Positions 22,794 through 32,464 of a stretch of 64,000 bases of DNA are shown piece by piece. The notes below the pieces were generated by a model that was given only the letters and a program-made list of their open reading frames with translations, ran no database searches and was not told the DNA's origin. The translations under genes were made by a program, and so were the position numbers. This DNA is from Legionella cherrii (GTDB taxonomy: Bacteria > Pseudomonadota > Gammaproteobacteria > Legionellales > Legionellaceae). The stretch's first letter is position 1. Every line of letters begins with the position of its first letter. The stretch spans positions 719,501-783,500 of the forward strand of contig NZ_LR134173.1 of assembly GCF_900635815.1 (NCBI RefSeq), read 5' to 3'.

Positions 22794-24401
22794 TTAATTA
22801 AAAGCACAGCAGCCTATATCAACCTCATCCTCATACTCCTCTACCTCATCCGTTTTGATTGTACTTTTGTCACTCGAACTGTCGATAACAGGTCCATCCA
22901 AAGCTAATGGCGCTTTCGTACTGTGATGCTGATCATACGCATGGTAAAGTTCATAACCGAGATAGAGCGCCGTTAAAACGATAGCTGCAGGCCAGCATAC
23001 CGCAAAAGTAGCAATTAAAAGGGTAGGCATTACGGTATTTTTGATCATCGTAAAAATAAAATCATTGCGCGCCGCTTCGTATTCTTTTAGTGCTAATTGA
23101 AGCTCTGTTCCATTTTTAGCCGCATCCAAACGTAAACTTTTCTCCTTGAATTTCGAATAAGAATCAGAGGAAAGATACATAGCGACGGCAAGAGTACAAA
23201 CAAAAAAGCAAGCAACAGCGATTCCTGGTCCTGTAAACATCAGCGAGACTGAAAATCCCGCCATCAATAAAGCAGCTGCAGCCGCATTAAAATAAAAAGT
23301 TGCTTGTTTTGTTTGCCAGTTAATTTCCAACTCTGAAAGTTCAAGTTCAAGTATTGCTTTATGCCGCTCTAAATCCATCCCTGAGTACTTTTTTGGATTT
23401 AATTTGTACTCATCCAATTGGCTCTTGAGTTCACTCTTCTTGAGTGAATACTCCCTTTGGGCCAAATTGTATTTGTGCAAAGTCATGAGCACGTCAAAGC
23501 CTAAAAAGACAGCTGTAATTATCCCGGCCGTAGGATCTGGGATGTTGGTAATATGGTTAAAATTAGTAATGAAGTTTACTGTCGCCCATACCAAGTCATT
23601 CGCAAAGTTACAATGACGTTTTTGCAATTCAAACTTAAAACGCTCAAGAGCTGTCGTTTTATCCTTTTTTTCTCCCTCTGTTGGAAACCACGTGTGTTGC
23701 ACTAAATAACCAAAATCGATTGCAAAGCGGATTAAAAACAAACCCACGCTCAAATAATTCAATACGCCATTAGGTGCTTTAATAAAGTCAATTATTTTAT
23801 CAGCATCCGTATGCGTCCCCAGAATTGCATCCAGCTTTTCAAGAATTTGCAGCTCTTTTGCGAGAGTAAAGCCCTTTGTGAGAGTTAAACGGCAAAAAAC
23901 CCAATACACACGGCACAGATTTAAATAAGCCACATAATCACGGATTTGTGATAAATGAGCTGGTGCCTTCCTTAAATTATCAAAACTATCACTAAAGCTC
24001 ATTCGCAAAGATTCGAGAAACGTCTTTTCCTTTTTAGCGTCTTCCTTAGTCCTTTTTAAGAGGCGGTCTAAGATGTTCTTTTTGATCTCTTTATATTTTT
24101 CGACTTTGCTGTGTTGTGAATATGCTTGATGAAAAGCTTCTAAAAGGGTGCAGCAATAGTAACAATATTTCCAAAATGCGATGTTCTTTTCGTCATCTTC
24201 ATTGCGTTGCTTTTGCAGTACATTGAATAATAGGTTGAATTCAGTTTCAAGAGATTTTAGATTGTCTAATATAAAGGAATAACTGGTCTTGGCAGCCCGG
24301 CCTTCAATATCCTGAAGACTGTTTATCTCATTCCTATGAAGTTGCGTGAAAAACTGGATCTTATCGTTAGTAAACGCCTCATTTTGTTTTGAAAAAGCCA
24401 T
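22794..24401 (-). CDS. Coiled-coil membrane protein, Dot/Icm effector candidate
   Basis: 535 residues with no recognised catalytic domain. The N-terminal half is charged and helical (FLDNLKSLETEF..., KEIKKNILDRLLKRTKEDAKKEK). Hydrophobic segments lie at about 265-300, 363-408 and 445-487, separated by a coiled region (LKSELKSQLDEYKL, LELELSELEINWQ). The C-terminal tail is acidic (DEVEEYEDEVD) and ends in CAFN, with Cys as fourth residue from the end and a second Cys before it. Acidic tails are a feature of Dot/Icm substrates, and a terminal C-x-x-x could be prenylated in a host cell. Both are inference. Convergent with rsmI and not in an operon. Confidence 0.65.
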   Translation of the reverse strand: MAFSKQNEAFTNDKIQFFTQLHRNEINSLQDIEGRAAKTSYSFILDNLKSLETEFNLLFNVLQKQRNEDDEKNIAFWKYCYYCCTLLEAFHQAYSQHSKVEKYKEIKKNILDRLLKRTKEDAKKEKTFLESLRMSFSDSFDNLRKAPAHLSQIRDYVAYLNLCRVYWVFCRLTLTKGFTLAKELQILEKLDAILGTHTDADKIIDFIKAPNGVLNYLSVGLFLIRFAIDFGYLVQHTWFPTEGEKKDKTTALERFKFELQKRHCNFANDLVWATVNFITNFNHITNIPDPTAGIITAVFLGFDVLMTLHKYNLAQREYSLKKSELKSQLDEYKLNPKKYSGMDLERHKAILELELSELEINWQTKQATFYFNAAAAALLMAGFSVSLMFTGPGIAVACFFVCTLAVAMYLSSDSYSKFKEKSLRLDAAKNGTELQLALKEYEAARNDFIFTMIKNTVMPTLLIATFAVCWPAAIVLTALYLGYELYHAYDQHHSTKAPLALDGPVIDSSSDKSTIKTDEVEEYEDEVDIGCCAFN

Positions 24402-24724
24402 CGCAACCTCACAAAAAATATACAGGGAGTTTTATTTCTAGGATACGGTACCACTGGTTTTTTCATTTGACAAGATTTTTTTGTTTCTTTTTTTATCATA
24501 ATGTTTCAAAACGGTAAAAATGTTTCAAAAAAGTAAAGGAATGATAAGTAGTAATTCATAGAGACTTCTTTTTTGATGAGATAAATTAATCTTTTACAGT
24601 TTAAGATAGTGGCTGATGACCACCAGGAGCAACAATTAAGCTCGCTCTCTGATATTACTTCAAATTATTTAATACTGATAACCAAAGTACCTTCCCTGCT
24701 GAAGGACCCCATTGATTATAATTT
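24402..24724. other. AT-rich intergenic region
   Basis: Divergent upstream region of the effector candidate. It is very A/T-rich with T-runs near 24475-24510 and two near-repeats of ATGTTTCAAAA(A/C)GGTAAA at 24501-24537. No convincing ORF or RNA gene is visible. It should contain the promoter of the minus-strand gene. Confidence 0.4.
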
Positions 24725-24868
24725 GTGATCAATAAAATTAAATATAATTATTTTTGCAAACGCATCAATCTTATACCTAAAGATGGGACAAGTCCTTACC
24801 TTATCGTTTGCTTATTGGGAGTACCATTAAGTATTTTAATTTTAATTTGGCTAGTTTCTCATATTTAG
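24725..24868 (+). CDS. Possible 47-residue single-span membrane protein
   Basis: A short frame from GTG at 24725, bounded upstream by a stop codon two codons earlier. The product has a basic N-terminus (INKIKYNYFCKR) and one strong membrane segment (YLIVCLLGVPLSILILIWLV). This positive-inside layout is what a real small membrane protein would show. The ribosome site is weak and homologues are not recognised. It precedes the outer-membrane protein gene by 51 bases and may be co-transcribed. Confidence 0.3.
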   Translation: MINKIKYNYFCKRINLIPKDGTSPYLIVCLLGVPLSILILIWLVSHI

Positions 24869-24919
24869 ATAATCTAGAGTTATCCCTATGAAGAGTGGCA
24901 GCTAGAGAAATCACCCAAG

Positions 24920-25708
24920 ATGAGAAACCAGTTCAATTTATTTTTTAGTTTATTTTTTTTCCCTTATATTGTTTATGCAGAGGCAGATCCTTGCAAGGGT
25001 GACAACATGCTTTTATCGATTATAAATAGACCTTCTTTCTCTGATAGTTCCTGTACCGTCCCTAAAAACACCTTGCTCATTGAGGGAGGATTTCAAAATC
25101 AAAAACTCATAGGCATAGGAACACAAAGAAATGGTCCTGAGCTCAGTGCGCGAGTCGGCTTATCCAATAACTCTGAATTTGTGATTACCCCCTCTAATTA
25201 TATTCATCAAACTAGAGTTCCATTTTCTGGGACAACGCCCCTTTGGATGGGGATAAAATATAGGTTTTATTACAACAAAAATTGGATTATTTCCGGAGAG
25301 GGATTATTTTCTCCTCCCAGTGGAAATGAAAACTTCGGCAGTCCCCATTCAGAAGCTACTATTAATGGGATGATTTCTAATAAACTTACCAATGAGCTTT
25401 CTTGGCAACTTCAAATGGGTATCAGTACTTTCAGTGATCCTTTAATTCAAGGTGGACAGCAATTTCAAAGTATAAATCCAATTTTTTCAGTCAGTTATAC
25501 TTTAAAAAATATAAGTACCTACATAGAGTTTGTCGGGCAATCAAAAACCAGTGCGCATGAATCATTAGGAATCGCTGGAGGAGGAGGAATTATATTTCTG
25601 TTTAACACTAAAACCACACTGGATATGACCTTTTATCAGCGCATAACAGGAAAATTTCAAGGATTTAATAATCTTATAGGCGTAGGAGCAACCCACTTAT
25701 TTGGCTAG
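24920..25708 (+). CDS. Putative outer-membrane beta-barrel protein
   Basis: 262 residues. A signal peptide (MRNQFNLFFSLFFFPYIVYAEA) precedes a Cys pair (PCKG...SSCTV) and a series of alternating amphipathic strands (GISTFSDPLIQ, ISTYIEFVGQS, TTLDMTFYQRITGKF) ending ...LIGVGATHLFG with a nearly C-terminal aromatic. This resembles the MetA-phenol-degradation/transporter-like barrel family, with moderate confidence. No substrate can be assigned. The gene stands alone on the plus strand. Confidence 0.65.
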   Translation: MRNQFNLFFSLFFFPYIVYAEADPCKGDNMLLSIINRPSFSDSSCTVPKNTLLIEGGFQNQKLIGIGTQRNGPELSARVGLSNNSEFVITPSNYIHQTRVPFSGTTPLWMGIKYRFYYNKNWIISGEGLFSPPSGNENFGSPHSEATINGMISNKLTNELSWQLQMGISTFSDPLIQGGQQFQSINPIFSVSYTLKNISTYIEFVGQSKTSAHESLGIAGGGGIIFLFNTKTTLDMTFYQRITGKFQGFNNLIGVGATHLFG

Positions 25709-25829
25709 TATTTCTATCTTTCTGTATGATTTTTTATAGCGTGCATTGCCCCTCTTTTATTCGATAATAAATAAATTTCTTTTCATTTATTTTTAACTAA
25801 AGAAGATAAACGTATTTTTCACTTTCATT

Positions 25830-26132
25830 CTATTTAAAAATTTTAGCAAAAAGATAACCAATTCCGGCTGCGATAAGAACAGAGGCTAGCGGTTTTCTTT
25901 GGATAGAATGGGCAGTACATGCTATAGAATCTTCAAGGTATTTTTCTGCCCTATTTATTTCTTGCTTCCCAGATTGATACAAATCGACAGCGGTATTACC
26001 AATTTGTGCTGCTAATTCATCTGCTTTAGGTTTCGTTTCATAATAAGCATTTCCCGCTTTTTCTTTAGCAGTTTTTAAAAGTTCACTCGCTTTTCTTTTA
26101 ATTTCTTTTGCATTGTCGTTGAAGTCATTCAT
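25830..26132 (-). CDS. DUF883 (ElaB/YqjD-like) membrane protein
   Basis: 100 residues from the ATG at 26132, which has a strong AGGGAG ribosome site; an upstream GTG/ATG at 26177 lacks one. A long amphipathic charged helix (KEIKRKASELLKTAKEKAGNAYYETKP...) is followed by a C-terminal tail anchor (RKPLASVLIAAGIGYLFAKIF). E. coli members of this family bind ribosomes at the inner membrane in stationary phase. It is transcribed divergently from ku. Confidence 0.85.
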   Translation of the reverse strand: MNDFNDNAKEIKRKASELLKTAKEKAGNAYYETKPKADELAAQIGNTAVDLYQSGKQEINRAEKYLEDSIACTAHSIQRKPLASVLIAAGIGYLFAKIFK

Positions 26133-26684
26133 CACTAATCTCCCTTTAGCTATCGAAGACGAATTGCAATTTGCCATGCGTCTATAAATAAGCTTAATAA
26201 CAGGTGACTGTTTGTCAAATTAAAATATTCCAATAAATAAGGAAGCATTTAGGAGGAGTGCCTCTTGCATTAGGTCCTTGAATGTTCTTTTAGATGCACT
26301 TATTTTAGAGTCTAATTCAGCTAAACCCTCATCTTTGATTCGAAAAAGTTATGTTATCACTGCTTAAATCGACTTTTTAATTGGGGAAGCAAACTCATTT
26401 AAAAAGGCACAAAATTAACAATCATTCCATGCTTAATTAGCCACTCAACAATGGCTTCACTTAATGGACTTAAAATGGCAATTTTACTGATAGATGGCTC
26501 CTCTTATTGCCGCACGATTACAAATAATTTTTAATAAAAAAAAACAATCACATAATTAGATAAGAATGCATCAATTGAGCTATCCCATTCCTTTCTTTTT
26601 CCAATAAAACTTCATTGTGTCCTATAATTAAACAGTATTTATTATTCCTAAATGTACTTTTGAGAACAAATCAGGGAGTTAAGG
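26133..26684. other. Intergenic region upstream of ku
   Basis: 552 bases between divergent genes. No intact gene is visible. It should hold promoters for the DUF883 gene and the ku-ligD operon; an A-run lies at 26535-26545. A 34-codon frame without a start codon is present on the minus strand near 26395-26500 and may be chance or a remnant. Confidence 0.4.
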
Positions 26685-27515
26685 ATGGTGCGTTCAATTT
26701 GGAAAGGTGATATTTCTTTTGGATTGGTTTCAATTCCAATTTCATTGGTCTCTACAGAAGAAAAAAATGAAATACACTTTCATCTCTTAAATTCCAAAAC
26801 AAAAACCCGCGTACGTTATCAACGAGTAGACGAAGAATCGGGCAAGGAAGTACCATGGAATGACATTGTAAAAGGTTATGAATACGATCAAGGTAATTAC
26901 ATTATCGTCAATGAAGAAGCTTTTGAAAAAGCGAGTCCTGAGCTCTTTAAAACCATTGATATCGAAGAATTTGTCGACATGAAAGATATTGATACTCTCT
27001 TTTTTACAAAACCTTATTATTTAATTCCTGAAGGAAAAAATAAAAAAGCCTATGTACTTCTACGTGAAGCTTTAAAGAAAACAAACAAAGTGGGTGTGGC
27101 CAAAACCATATTACGCACCAAAGAATATTTGAGCATCATTCTTCCACATGACCATACTCTCCTTTTATATCTTATTCATTTTCAAGACGAAATCCGTTCA
27201 GAAGAAGATCTTAATGTTCCTAAAGAAAATATAAAAACGTACAGAATTTCGGATAAAGAAATAAAGATGGCAGTCGATTTAATTAATGATATGAGCACCT
27301 CTTGGGAGCCAGAAAAATATCATAATGAATATCGCGAAACGATGCAAAAATGGCTGGATGGACAAATTAAGGACATAACCAAAAAAGGTAAAAAAGTGTC
27401 TAAAGCAGTTCGAAGCCATGATTCTGTAGTTGATTTTGTTTCACTTTTGAAAGAAAGCATGAAAAAGAAAAAATCGAACAAACCTTCTCCAACCAAAAGG
27501 AGTGCTGCAAAATAA
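26685..27515 (+). CDS. ku: Non-homologous end-joining protein Ku
   Basis: 276 residues, normal for a homodimeric bacterial Ku. It starts MVRSIWKGDISFGLVSIPISL, the family's N-terminal signature, with YQRVDEESGKEVPWNDIVKGYEYDQGNYI and FFTKPYYLIPEGKNKKAYVLLREAL following. The C-terminal tail is Lys-rich (MKKKKSNKPSPTKRS). Ku rings bind DNA ends and recruit LigD. A GGAG ribosome site lies upstream. ligD begins 11 bases later, so the two form one operon. Confidence 0.97.
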   Translation: MVRSIWKGDISFGLVSIPISLVSTEEKNEIHFHLLNSKTKTRVRYQRVDEESGKEVPWNDIVKGYEYDQGNYIIVNEEAFEKASPELFKTIDIEEFVDMKDIDTLFFTKPYYLIPEGKNKKAYVLLREALKKTNKVGVAKTILRTKEYLSIILPHDHTLLLYLIHFQDEIRSEEDLNVPKENIKTYRISDKEIKMAVDLINDMSTSWEPEKYHNEYRETMQKWLDGQIKDITKKGKKVSKAVRSHDSVVDFVSLLKESMKKKKSNKPSPTKRSAAK

Positions 27516-27526
27516 GGAATTGTGTT

Positions 27527-30034
27527 ATGGGACTTAGTCAATATCATAAAAAAAGAGATTTTACTAAAACTCCCGAACCGAAAGGCAAGGTTATCAAAGA
27601 GCATTCGCGTCTGTTTGTAATTCAAAAGCATGCTGCAAGCCATCTCCATTATGATTTCCGTCTTGAGCTGAATGGTGTCTTAAAAAGTTGGGCCATCCCA
27701 AAAGGACCAAGCCTTGATCCAAAAGTCAAACGTCTCGCCATGCACGTCGAAGACCATCCCATTCAATATGGCTCGTTTGAAGGCATTATTCCTAAAGGGC
27801 AGTATGGTGGAGGAACGGTGATGCTATGGGATAAGGGAACTTGGGAGCCACTCGATGATAATCCTGATACAGCCTATGAAAAAGGACATTTGCGCTTTAA
27901 TCTTCATGCTAAAAAATTAAATGGCCGCTGGGACTTAATTCGATTTAAAGACGAAAAACATTGGTTTTTGATTAAATACGAAGATCAATACAGCAAAGAA
28001 GAACAAGACTATGATGTAACCCAGATTCTAACAAAAAGTGTAAAATCAAACTATTCCATAGAGGAAATTGCTAAACATTATACCCATGTCTGGCAAAATT
28101 CCGAGGCTAAAGCGGTTAAGCCCCAAAGGACGAAAAAAAAAACAAAAATTAAACCCACTATTTTCTTACCTGAAAATCTAAGAAAAACCAATTTTCCTGA
28201 TTTTATTGCACCACAACTTGCAACTTTAGTTGACGAGCCCCCTGAAGGTAACCAGTGGGCTCATGAAATTAAACTAGATGGTTATCGGATTTTGTCCTTT
28301 AAAAATGGTGCAGACGTCATTCTTAAATCGCGCAATAATAAAGATTGGACCCATGAGTTACAGCCGATTGCCGAAGCAATAAATCAACTTCCTTTTGCTC
28401 AACTCATTCTCGACGGAGAGGTAGTCGTCCTTGATGCTGAAGGACGTTCGGATTTTCAATTATTACAAAGCTCCATTAAAAATAAAAAAAAAGCCCCTTT
28501 GATTTATTTCCTTTTCGACTTACTGTACTTTGAAGGTTACGACTTACGGCGGCTAACCTTAATTGAGCGTAAATCAATTTTAAAAAATGTTCTTGCTGCT
28601 GATGTACCTCTCCTTCATTATAGTGACCATATCATTACAGAAGGCAAAGAGCTTTATGAATACTCTTGTAACCATGGCTTAGAAGGAATTATTTCTAAGC
28701 GTGTAGATGGCATCTATCTTTCTAAACGAAGCAAAGATTGGTTAAAAATTAAATGCATTAAACGACAAGAGTTTGTAATTGGTGGTTACACTTCCCCTAA
28801 AGGAGGACGTGCTCATTTTGGTTCACTGTTACTTGGGGTATATAATAAAGATGGAACATTGGATTATACAGGAAATGTGGGGACAGGATTTAATACTCAA
28901 TCACTGAATGATATCAATAAACTTCTACTCCCAAATAGAGCACCAATTAATCCATTTAATAGCAAACCTCCCGGTTCTACTCAGGCCCATTGGCTCAACC
29001 CCGTTTTGGTCTGTGAGGTAGAATTTACGGAATGGACAAAAGAAGGTCTTTTACGGCATCCTAGTTTTAAAGGGATGCGATTGGATAAAAAAGCTACTGA
29101 AGTCATGCGTGAGCTTGAACTTCCTGTACGAAGGGTAAAAAAAGAAAAAGCGGCAGGAACCACCAAGAACCATTCTCAATTTAAAATGACCAATCCGGAT
29201 AAAATTCTTTATCCTGAAGATAATATAAGCAAACACGATCTACTGGCTTATTATGAAGCTGTCAGTGATTACATTCTTCCTTATTTGACTCTAAGGCCAT
29301 TAACCTTAGTACGTTGCCCTTCAGATTACAATAAATGTTTTTATCAACGCCATTATAATAAAGCAACTAAAAAAGCTCTTCATCCCATTGAAGATCCTGC
29401 AGACGAGGGTCATGAATACTACATTTATTTAAATGACAAAGAAGGGTTATTAAGTCTCGTGCAAATGGACGTTTTAGAAATTCACCCCTGGGGAAGTACC
29501 ATTAATCATCTAGAACAGCCAGATATTATTGTTATTGATTTAGATCCTGCTCCAGATGTGGCTTGGGCTGATGTCGTTACTGCAGCATTCGATATTCGCG
29601 ACCATTTAATCCAATATCAATTAAAATCATTTGTAAAAAGTAGTGGCGGCAAAGGGTTACACATAGTTATTCCAATTTTACCTGAATACGAATGGGAGGA
29701 AGTAAAGCTATTTACTCACATCTTTGTTCAATTTTTAGAAAAATTAAACCCTCAACGTTACATCAGTAAAATGACTAAATCAAAACGTTATGGCAAAATT
29801 TTTGTAGATTACTTACGTAATCAACGTACAGCAACAGCCATAGCACCTTATTCTACTCGAGCAAAAATTCATGCTCCTGTTGCAACCCCACTGTCATGGG
29901 ATGAGTTAAGTGATAATAAAGCAGACAATAGTTTCACTATTAAAACCTTACCTTCCCGTTTAAAGCAATTAGAAAAAGATCCCTGGAGCGATTTTTGGAT
30001 CATAAAACAATCATTAAGGCTTAACGAATTATAA
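27527..30034 (+). CDS. ligD: Multifunctional ATP-dependent DNA ligase D
   Basis: 835 residues combining three enzyme domains in the order phosphoesterase-ligase-polymerase. The 3'-phosphoesterase (about 20-180) shows LHYDFRLELNGVLKSWAIPKGPS and GTVMLWDKGTWEP. The ligase (about 225-540) has the adenylated Lys249 in EIKLDGYRI and the motif LDGEVVV. The primase-polymerase (about 560-830) has metal-binding Asp671 and Asp673 in VIDLDPAPDVAW and SSGGKGLHIVIP. This is the Pseudomonas-type arrangement. Together with Ku it is sufficient for end joining. The end is 37 bases from the convergent dinB. Confidence 0.97.
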   Translation: MGLSQYHKKRDFTKTPEPKGKVIKEHSRLFVIQKHAASHLHYDFRLELNGVLKSWAIPKGPSLDPKVKRLAMHVEDHPIQYGSFEGIIPKGQYGGGTVMLWDKGTWEPLDDNPDTAYEKGHLRFNLHAKKLNGRWDLIRFKDEKHWFLIKYEDQYSKEEQDYDVTQILTKSVKSNYSIEEIAKHYTHVWQNSEAKAVKPQRTKKKTKIKPTIFLPENLRKTNFPDFIAPQLATLVDEPPEGNQWAHEIKLDGYRILSFKNGADVILKSRNNKDWTHELQPIAEAINQLPFAQLILDGEVVVLDAEGRSDFQLLQSSIKNKKKAPLIYFLFDLLYFEGYDLRRLTLIERKSILKNVLAADVPLLHYSDHIITEGKELYEYSCNHGLEGIISKRVDGIYLSKRSKDWLKIKCIKRQEFVIGGYTSPKGGRAHFGSLLLGVYNKDGTLDYTGNVGTGFNTQSLNDINKLLLPNRAPINPFNSKPPGSTQAHWLNPVLVCEVEFTEWTKEGLLRHPSFKGMRLDKKATEVMRELELPVRRVKKEKAAGTTKNHSQFKMTNPDKILYPEDNISKHDLLAYYEAVSDYILPYLTLRPLTLVRCPSDYNKCFYQRHYNKATKKALHPIEDPADEGHEYYIYLNDKEGLLSLVQMDVLEIHPWGSTINHLEQPDIIVIDLDPAPDVAWADVVTAAFDIRDHLIQYQLKSFVKSSGGKGLHIVIPILPEYEWEEVKLFTHIFVQFLEKLNPQRYISKMTKSKRYGKIFVDYLRNQRTATAIAPYSTRAKIHAPVATPLSWDELSDNKADNSFTIKTLPSRLKQLEKDPWSDFWIIKQSLRLNEL

Positions 30035-30071
30035 TCGATGATTTCTTTTCAAACAGGGAAAAACTTACGAG

Positions 30072-31175
30072 TTACTTTTCAAATAGTGTCTCATCCAAAT
30101 TTAATTCCAGTTGAATCCCCTCAAGGATTCTCTCTTGCTTCAATTTGACTCCTATGCCTAACAATCGTACCGGCATACGCTTTCTCAAAAAACCTTCGTG
30201 CATCAGTTGGCATAAAATATTTAAATCGAGACCGTCATGCACGCGCTCCACTGTGGTTTGCTGAAAGTCATTGAATTTTAATTTAACAAAAAGAGTATGT
30301 ATTCCAAGAATTTCTCCCGCTCGCTGGATTCGCGCTTCAAGGCGCACCATTAATTCGGGTAAAGCAGCCAAACAGGCTTCCACATCCGGTAAATCGTGTA
30401 AATAAGTTTCTTCGACACTAATCGATTTTCGAATACGCTCAGGATTAACGGGTCGCTCATCCACACCCCGCGCTAAATCATAAAGCCTCTGCCCCATGAC
30501 GCCAAACTCATTCACTAAATAGTCCATTGAATGATGTTGTAAATCACCACAGGTTTGAATATTTAATGACTTGAGTTTCTCTTCCATTTTAGGGCCTACA
30601 CCAAATAATTTGCGTACAGGCAAATCAATCATAAATGCAGCCACTTCCTCTGGTTTAATCACTTTTTGCCCATTCGGTTTATGCCAGTCACTGGCAATTT
30701 TTGCCAAACTCTTGTTCGGTGCAATTCCTGCACTCGCAGTCAATTGTCGTGTCTGATAAATTCGCTCCCGTAACTCTTGAGCCATCCAAGTAGCACTTCC
30801 TTTACAATTAGGTGAGTCCGTCACATCAAGATAGGCTTCATCCAAAGATAAAGGTTCAATAAGGTCAGTGTATTCTGCAAATAAATCTCTAATATGTTGG
30901 CTTTCATTTCGATAAACGTCCATGCGCACAGGTCGCAAAATAAGGTGACGGCATAATTTCAGTGCCTGTGCTGTGGACATGGCAGAGCGTACCCCAAATG
31001 TACGGGCTGCATAATTGCACGTTGCAATAACCCCTCTGCGGTCAGCAGCCCCTCCTACCGCGATGGGTTTATTGGCCAGCTCAGGAAAATCACGCATCTC
31101 AATTGCGGCATAAAAACAATCCATATCAATATGAATGATTTTTCTTATTGAATTTTTATCCTTTAGCTCGTTCAT
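30072..31175 (-). CDS. dinB: DNA polymerase IV (Y family)
   Basis: 367 residues. It performs error-prone translesion synthesis. The active-site carboxylates are in IHIDMDCFYAAIE (N-terminus) and PLSLDEAYLDV. The little-finger domain covers about 240-350. A clamp-binding-like motif, QLELNL, is near the C-terminus. It sits next to umuC, separated by 11 bases, and downstream of it on the same strand, so umuD-umuC-dinB may be one transcript. Convergent with ligD. Confidence 0.96.
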   Translation of the reverse strand: MNELKDKNSIRKIIHIDMDCFYAAIEMRDFPELANKPIAVGGAADRRGVIATCNYAARTFGVRSAMSTAQALKLCRHLILRPVRMDVYRNESQHIRDLFAEYTDLIEPLSLDEAYLDVTDSPNCKGSATWMAQELRERIYQTRQLTASAGIAPNKSLAKIASDWHKPNGQKVIKPEEVAAFMIDLPVRKLFGVGPKMEEKLKSLNIQTCGDLQHHSMDYLVNEFGVMGQRLYDLARGVDERPVNPERIRKSISVEETYLHDLPDVEACLAALPELMVRLEARIQRAGEILGIHTLFVKLKFNDFQQTTVERVHDGLDLNILCQLMHEGFLRKRMPVRLLGIGVKLKQERILEGIQLELNLDETLFEK

Positions 31176-31186
31176 GATGTCCTCTT

Positions 31187-32464
31187 TTAATACACCCGAA
31201 CCAGAGGAACCTCAGACCATCGAGTGGTATAAGCAGGTGATTTAAGTTCTGCTCGCATCGCCCAAGGCTTTGAATAGCCTTCAGCTGCGAGTCGAATGGT
31301 GCTTCGTCCAAATTTTTGGTTGATTTGCTCCAACACACTCATCCATTGTTCCGCGTCCTGTATTTGCTCTTCACATGGTTGGTGAAACAGATCCAGCTGT
31401 TGTGGGTTTTTAGGAATTAAGTCCAGAAGACATACACCCGCTTTTTTATAGTAATATCCACTTTTAAAAATACGTTGCAGACATCGTTTGGCGATTTTAG
31501 TAATTAAGCGCAAATCATCGGTGGGATTAATAAAACGAAATTCTATGGATTGAACATGTTGCGCCAAATCTTCGCGAAACCGATTGGTATGTAGAAAAAC
31601 ACCGATGCGTTGTGCCACCAAATGTTGATGACGCATTTTTTCCACCGCTCGGGCACAATGGCTACTGACTGATTCCGCGATTGAAGCCAATTGTGTTTGC
31701 ATTTGTCCAAAACTTTTAGAGGACATAATATTTTGTTTGGCCTCGACCTCTTCTAAACCACCACAGGCAACTCCTTGCAGTTCCATTGCCGTCCGCATCA
31801 GCACCACATTAAAACTCTTCTTCAAAAGATGAGGATTGGTCGTTGCCAAATCATAGGCAGTATGAATGCCGCGCGCGATTAATTTGTTTTCCCATTGCCG
31901 TCCTACCCCCCAGACGTCCCCTACTGAAATCTGCTGCAATAAGGATTCACGATTCGAGGTAATATTAAATATGGGAATTTTAAAAACCTTTTTACACAAA
32001 TGATTGGCTACCTTGGCCAAGGTTTTAGTGGGCCCTATACCAATCGAAGTAGGTATCCCTGTATGTTTTAAGATTTTCTTTTGTAATTGTTCGCAAAAGG
32101 AATCATGGATGGCTAAGGGTAAGCTACTTAAATCAAGAAATGCTTCATCAATGGAGTAAATTTCCACATGCGGCCAGCTTTCTTCAATGGTACACATCAC
32201 GCGATGACTGATGTTGCCATAAAGGGTGTAATTCGAGGAAAAGGCTTTCACCCCATGCTGTTTGCACAACCCTTTAATTTTAAAATAAGGCTCGCCCATG
32301 GCTATACCTAATGCTTTGGCCTCATTCGAACGCGCGATGCAACATCCATCATTATTGGATAACACCACGATAGGAACATCCTTTAAATCAGGGCGAAACA
32401 AGCGCTCACAACTGGCATAAAAATTATTGCAATCCACTAATGCAAACATGTTAGACAAGCTCAT
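31187..32464 (-). CDS. umuC: DNA polymerase V catalytic subunit UmuC
   Basis: 425 residues, the usual UmuC length. Active-site motifs are ALVDCNNFYASCERLF and EIYSIDEAFLDLSSL. A canonical beta-clamp motif QLDLF (in KNPQQLDLFHQP) lies at about 375, followed by the C-terminal UmuD'-binding region. The start overlaps the end of umuD by 14 bases, implying translational coupling. An ordered umuD-umuC-dinB run is unusual; most genomes separate dinB. Confidence 0.96.
   Translation of the reverse strand: MSLSNMFALVDCNNFYASCERLFRPDLKDVPIVVLSNNDGCCIARSNEAKALGIAMGEPYFKIKGLCKQHGVKAFSSNYTLYGNISHRVMCTIEESWPHVEIYSIDEAFLDLSSLPLAIHDSFCEQLQKKILKHTGIPTSIGIGPTKTLAKVANHLCKKVFKIPIFNITSNRESLLQQISVGDVWGVGRQWENKLIARGIHTAYDLATTNPHLLKKSFNVVLMRTAMELQGVACGGLEEVEAKQNIMSSKSFGQMQTQLASIAESVSSHCARAVEKMRHQHLVAQRIGVFLHTNRFREDLAQHVQSIEFRFINPTDDLRLITKIAKRCLQRIFKSGYYYKKAGVCLLDLIPKNPQQLDLFHQPCEEQIQDAEQWMSVLEQINQKFGRSTIRLAAEGYSKPWAMRAELKSPAYTTRWSEVPLVRVY

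Noticed and set aside
26395..26500. 34-codon minus-strand frame ending EWLIKHGMIVNFVPF
   Set aside because: It reads protein-like but has no start codon or ribosome site and is short; a gene remnant is possible but unsupported.
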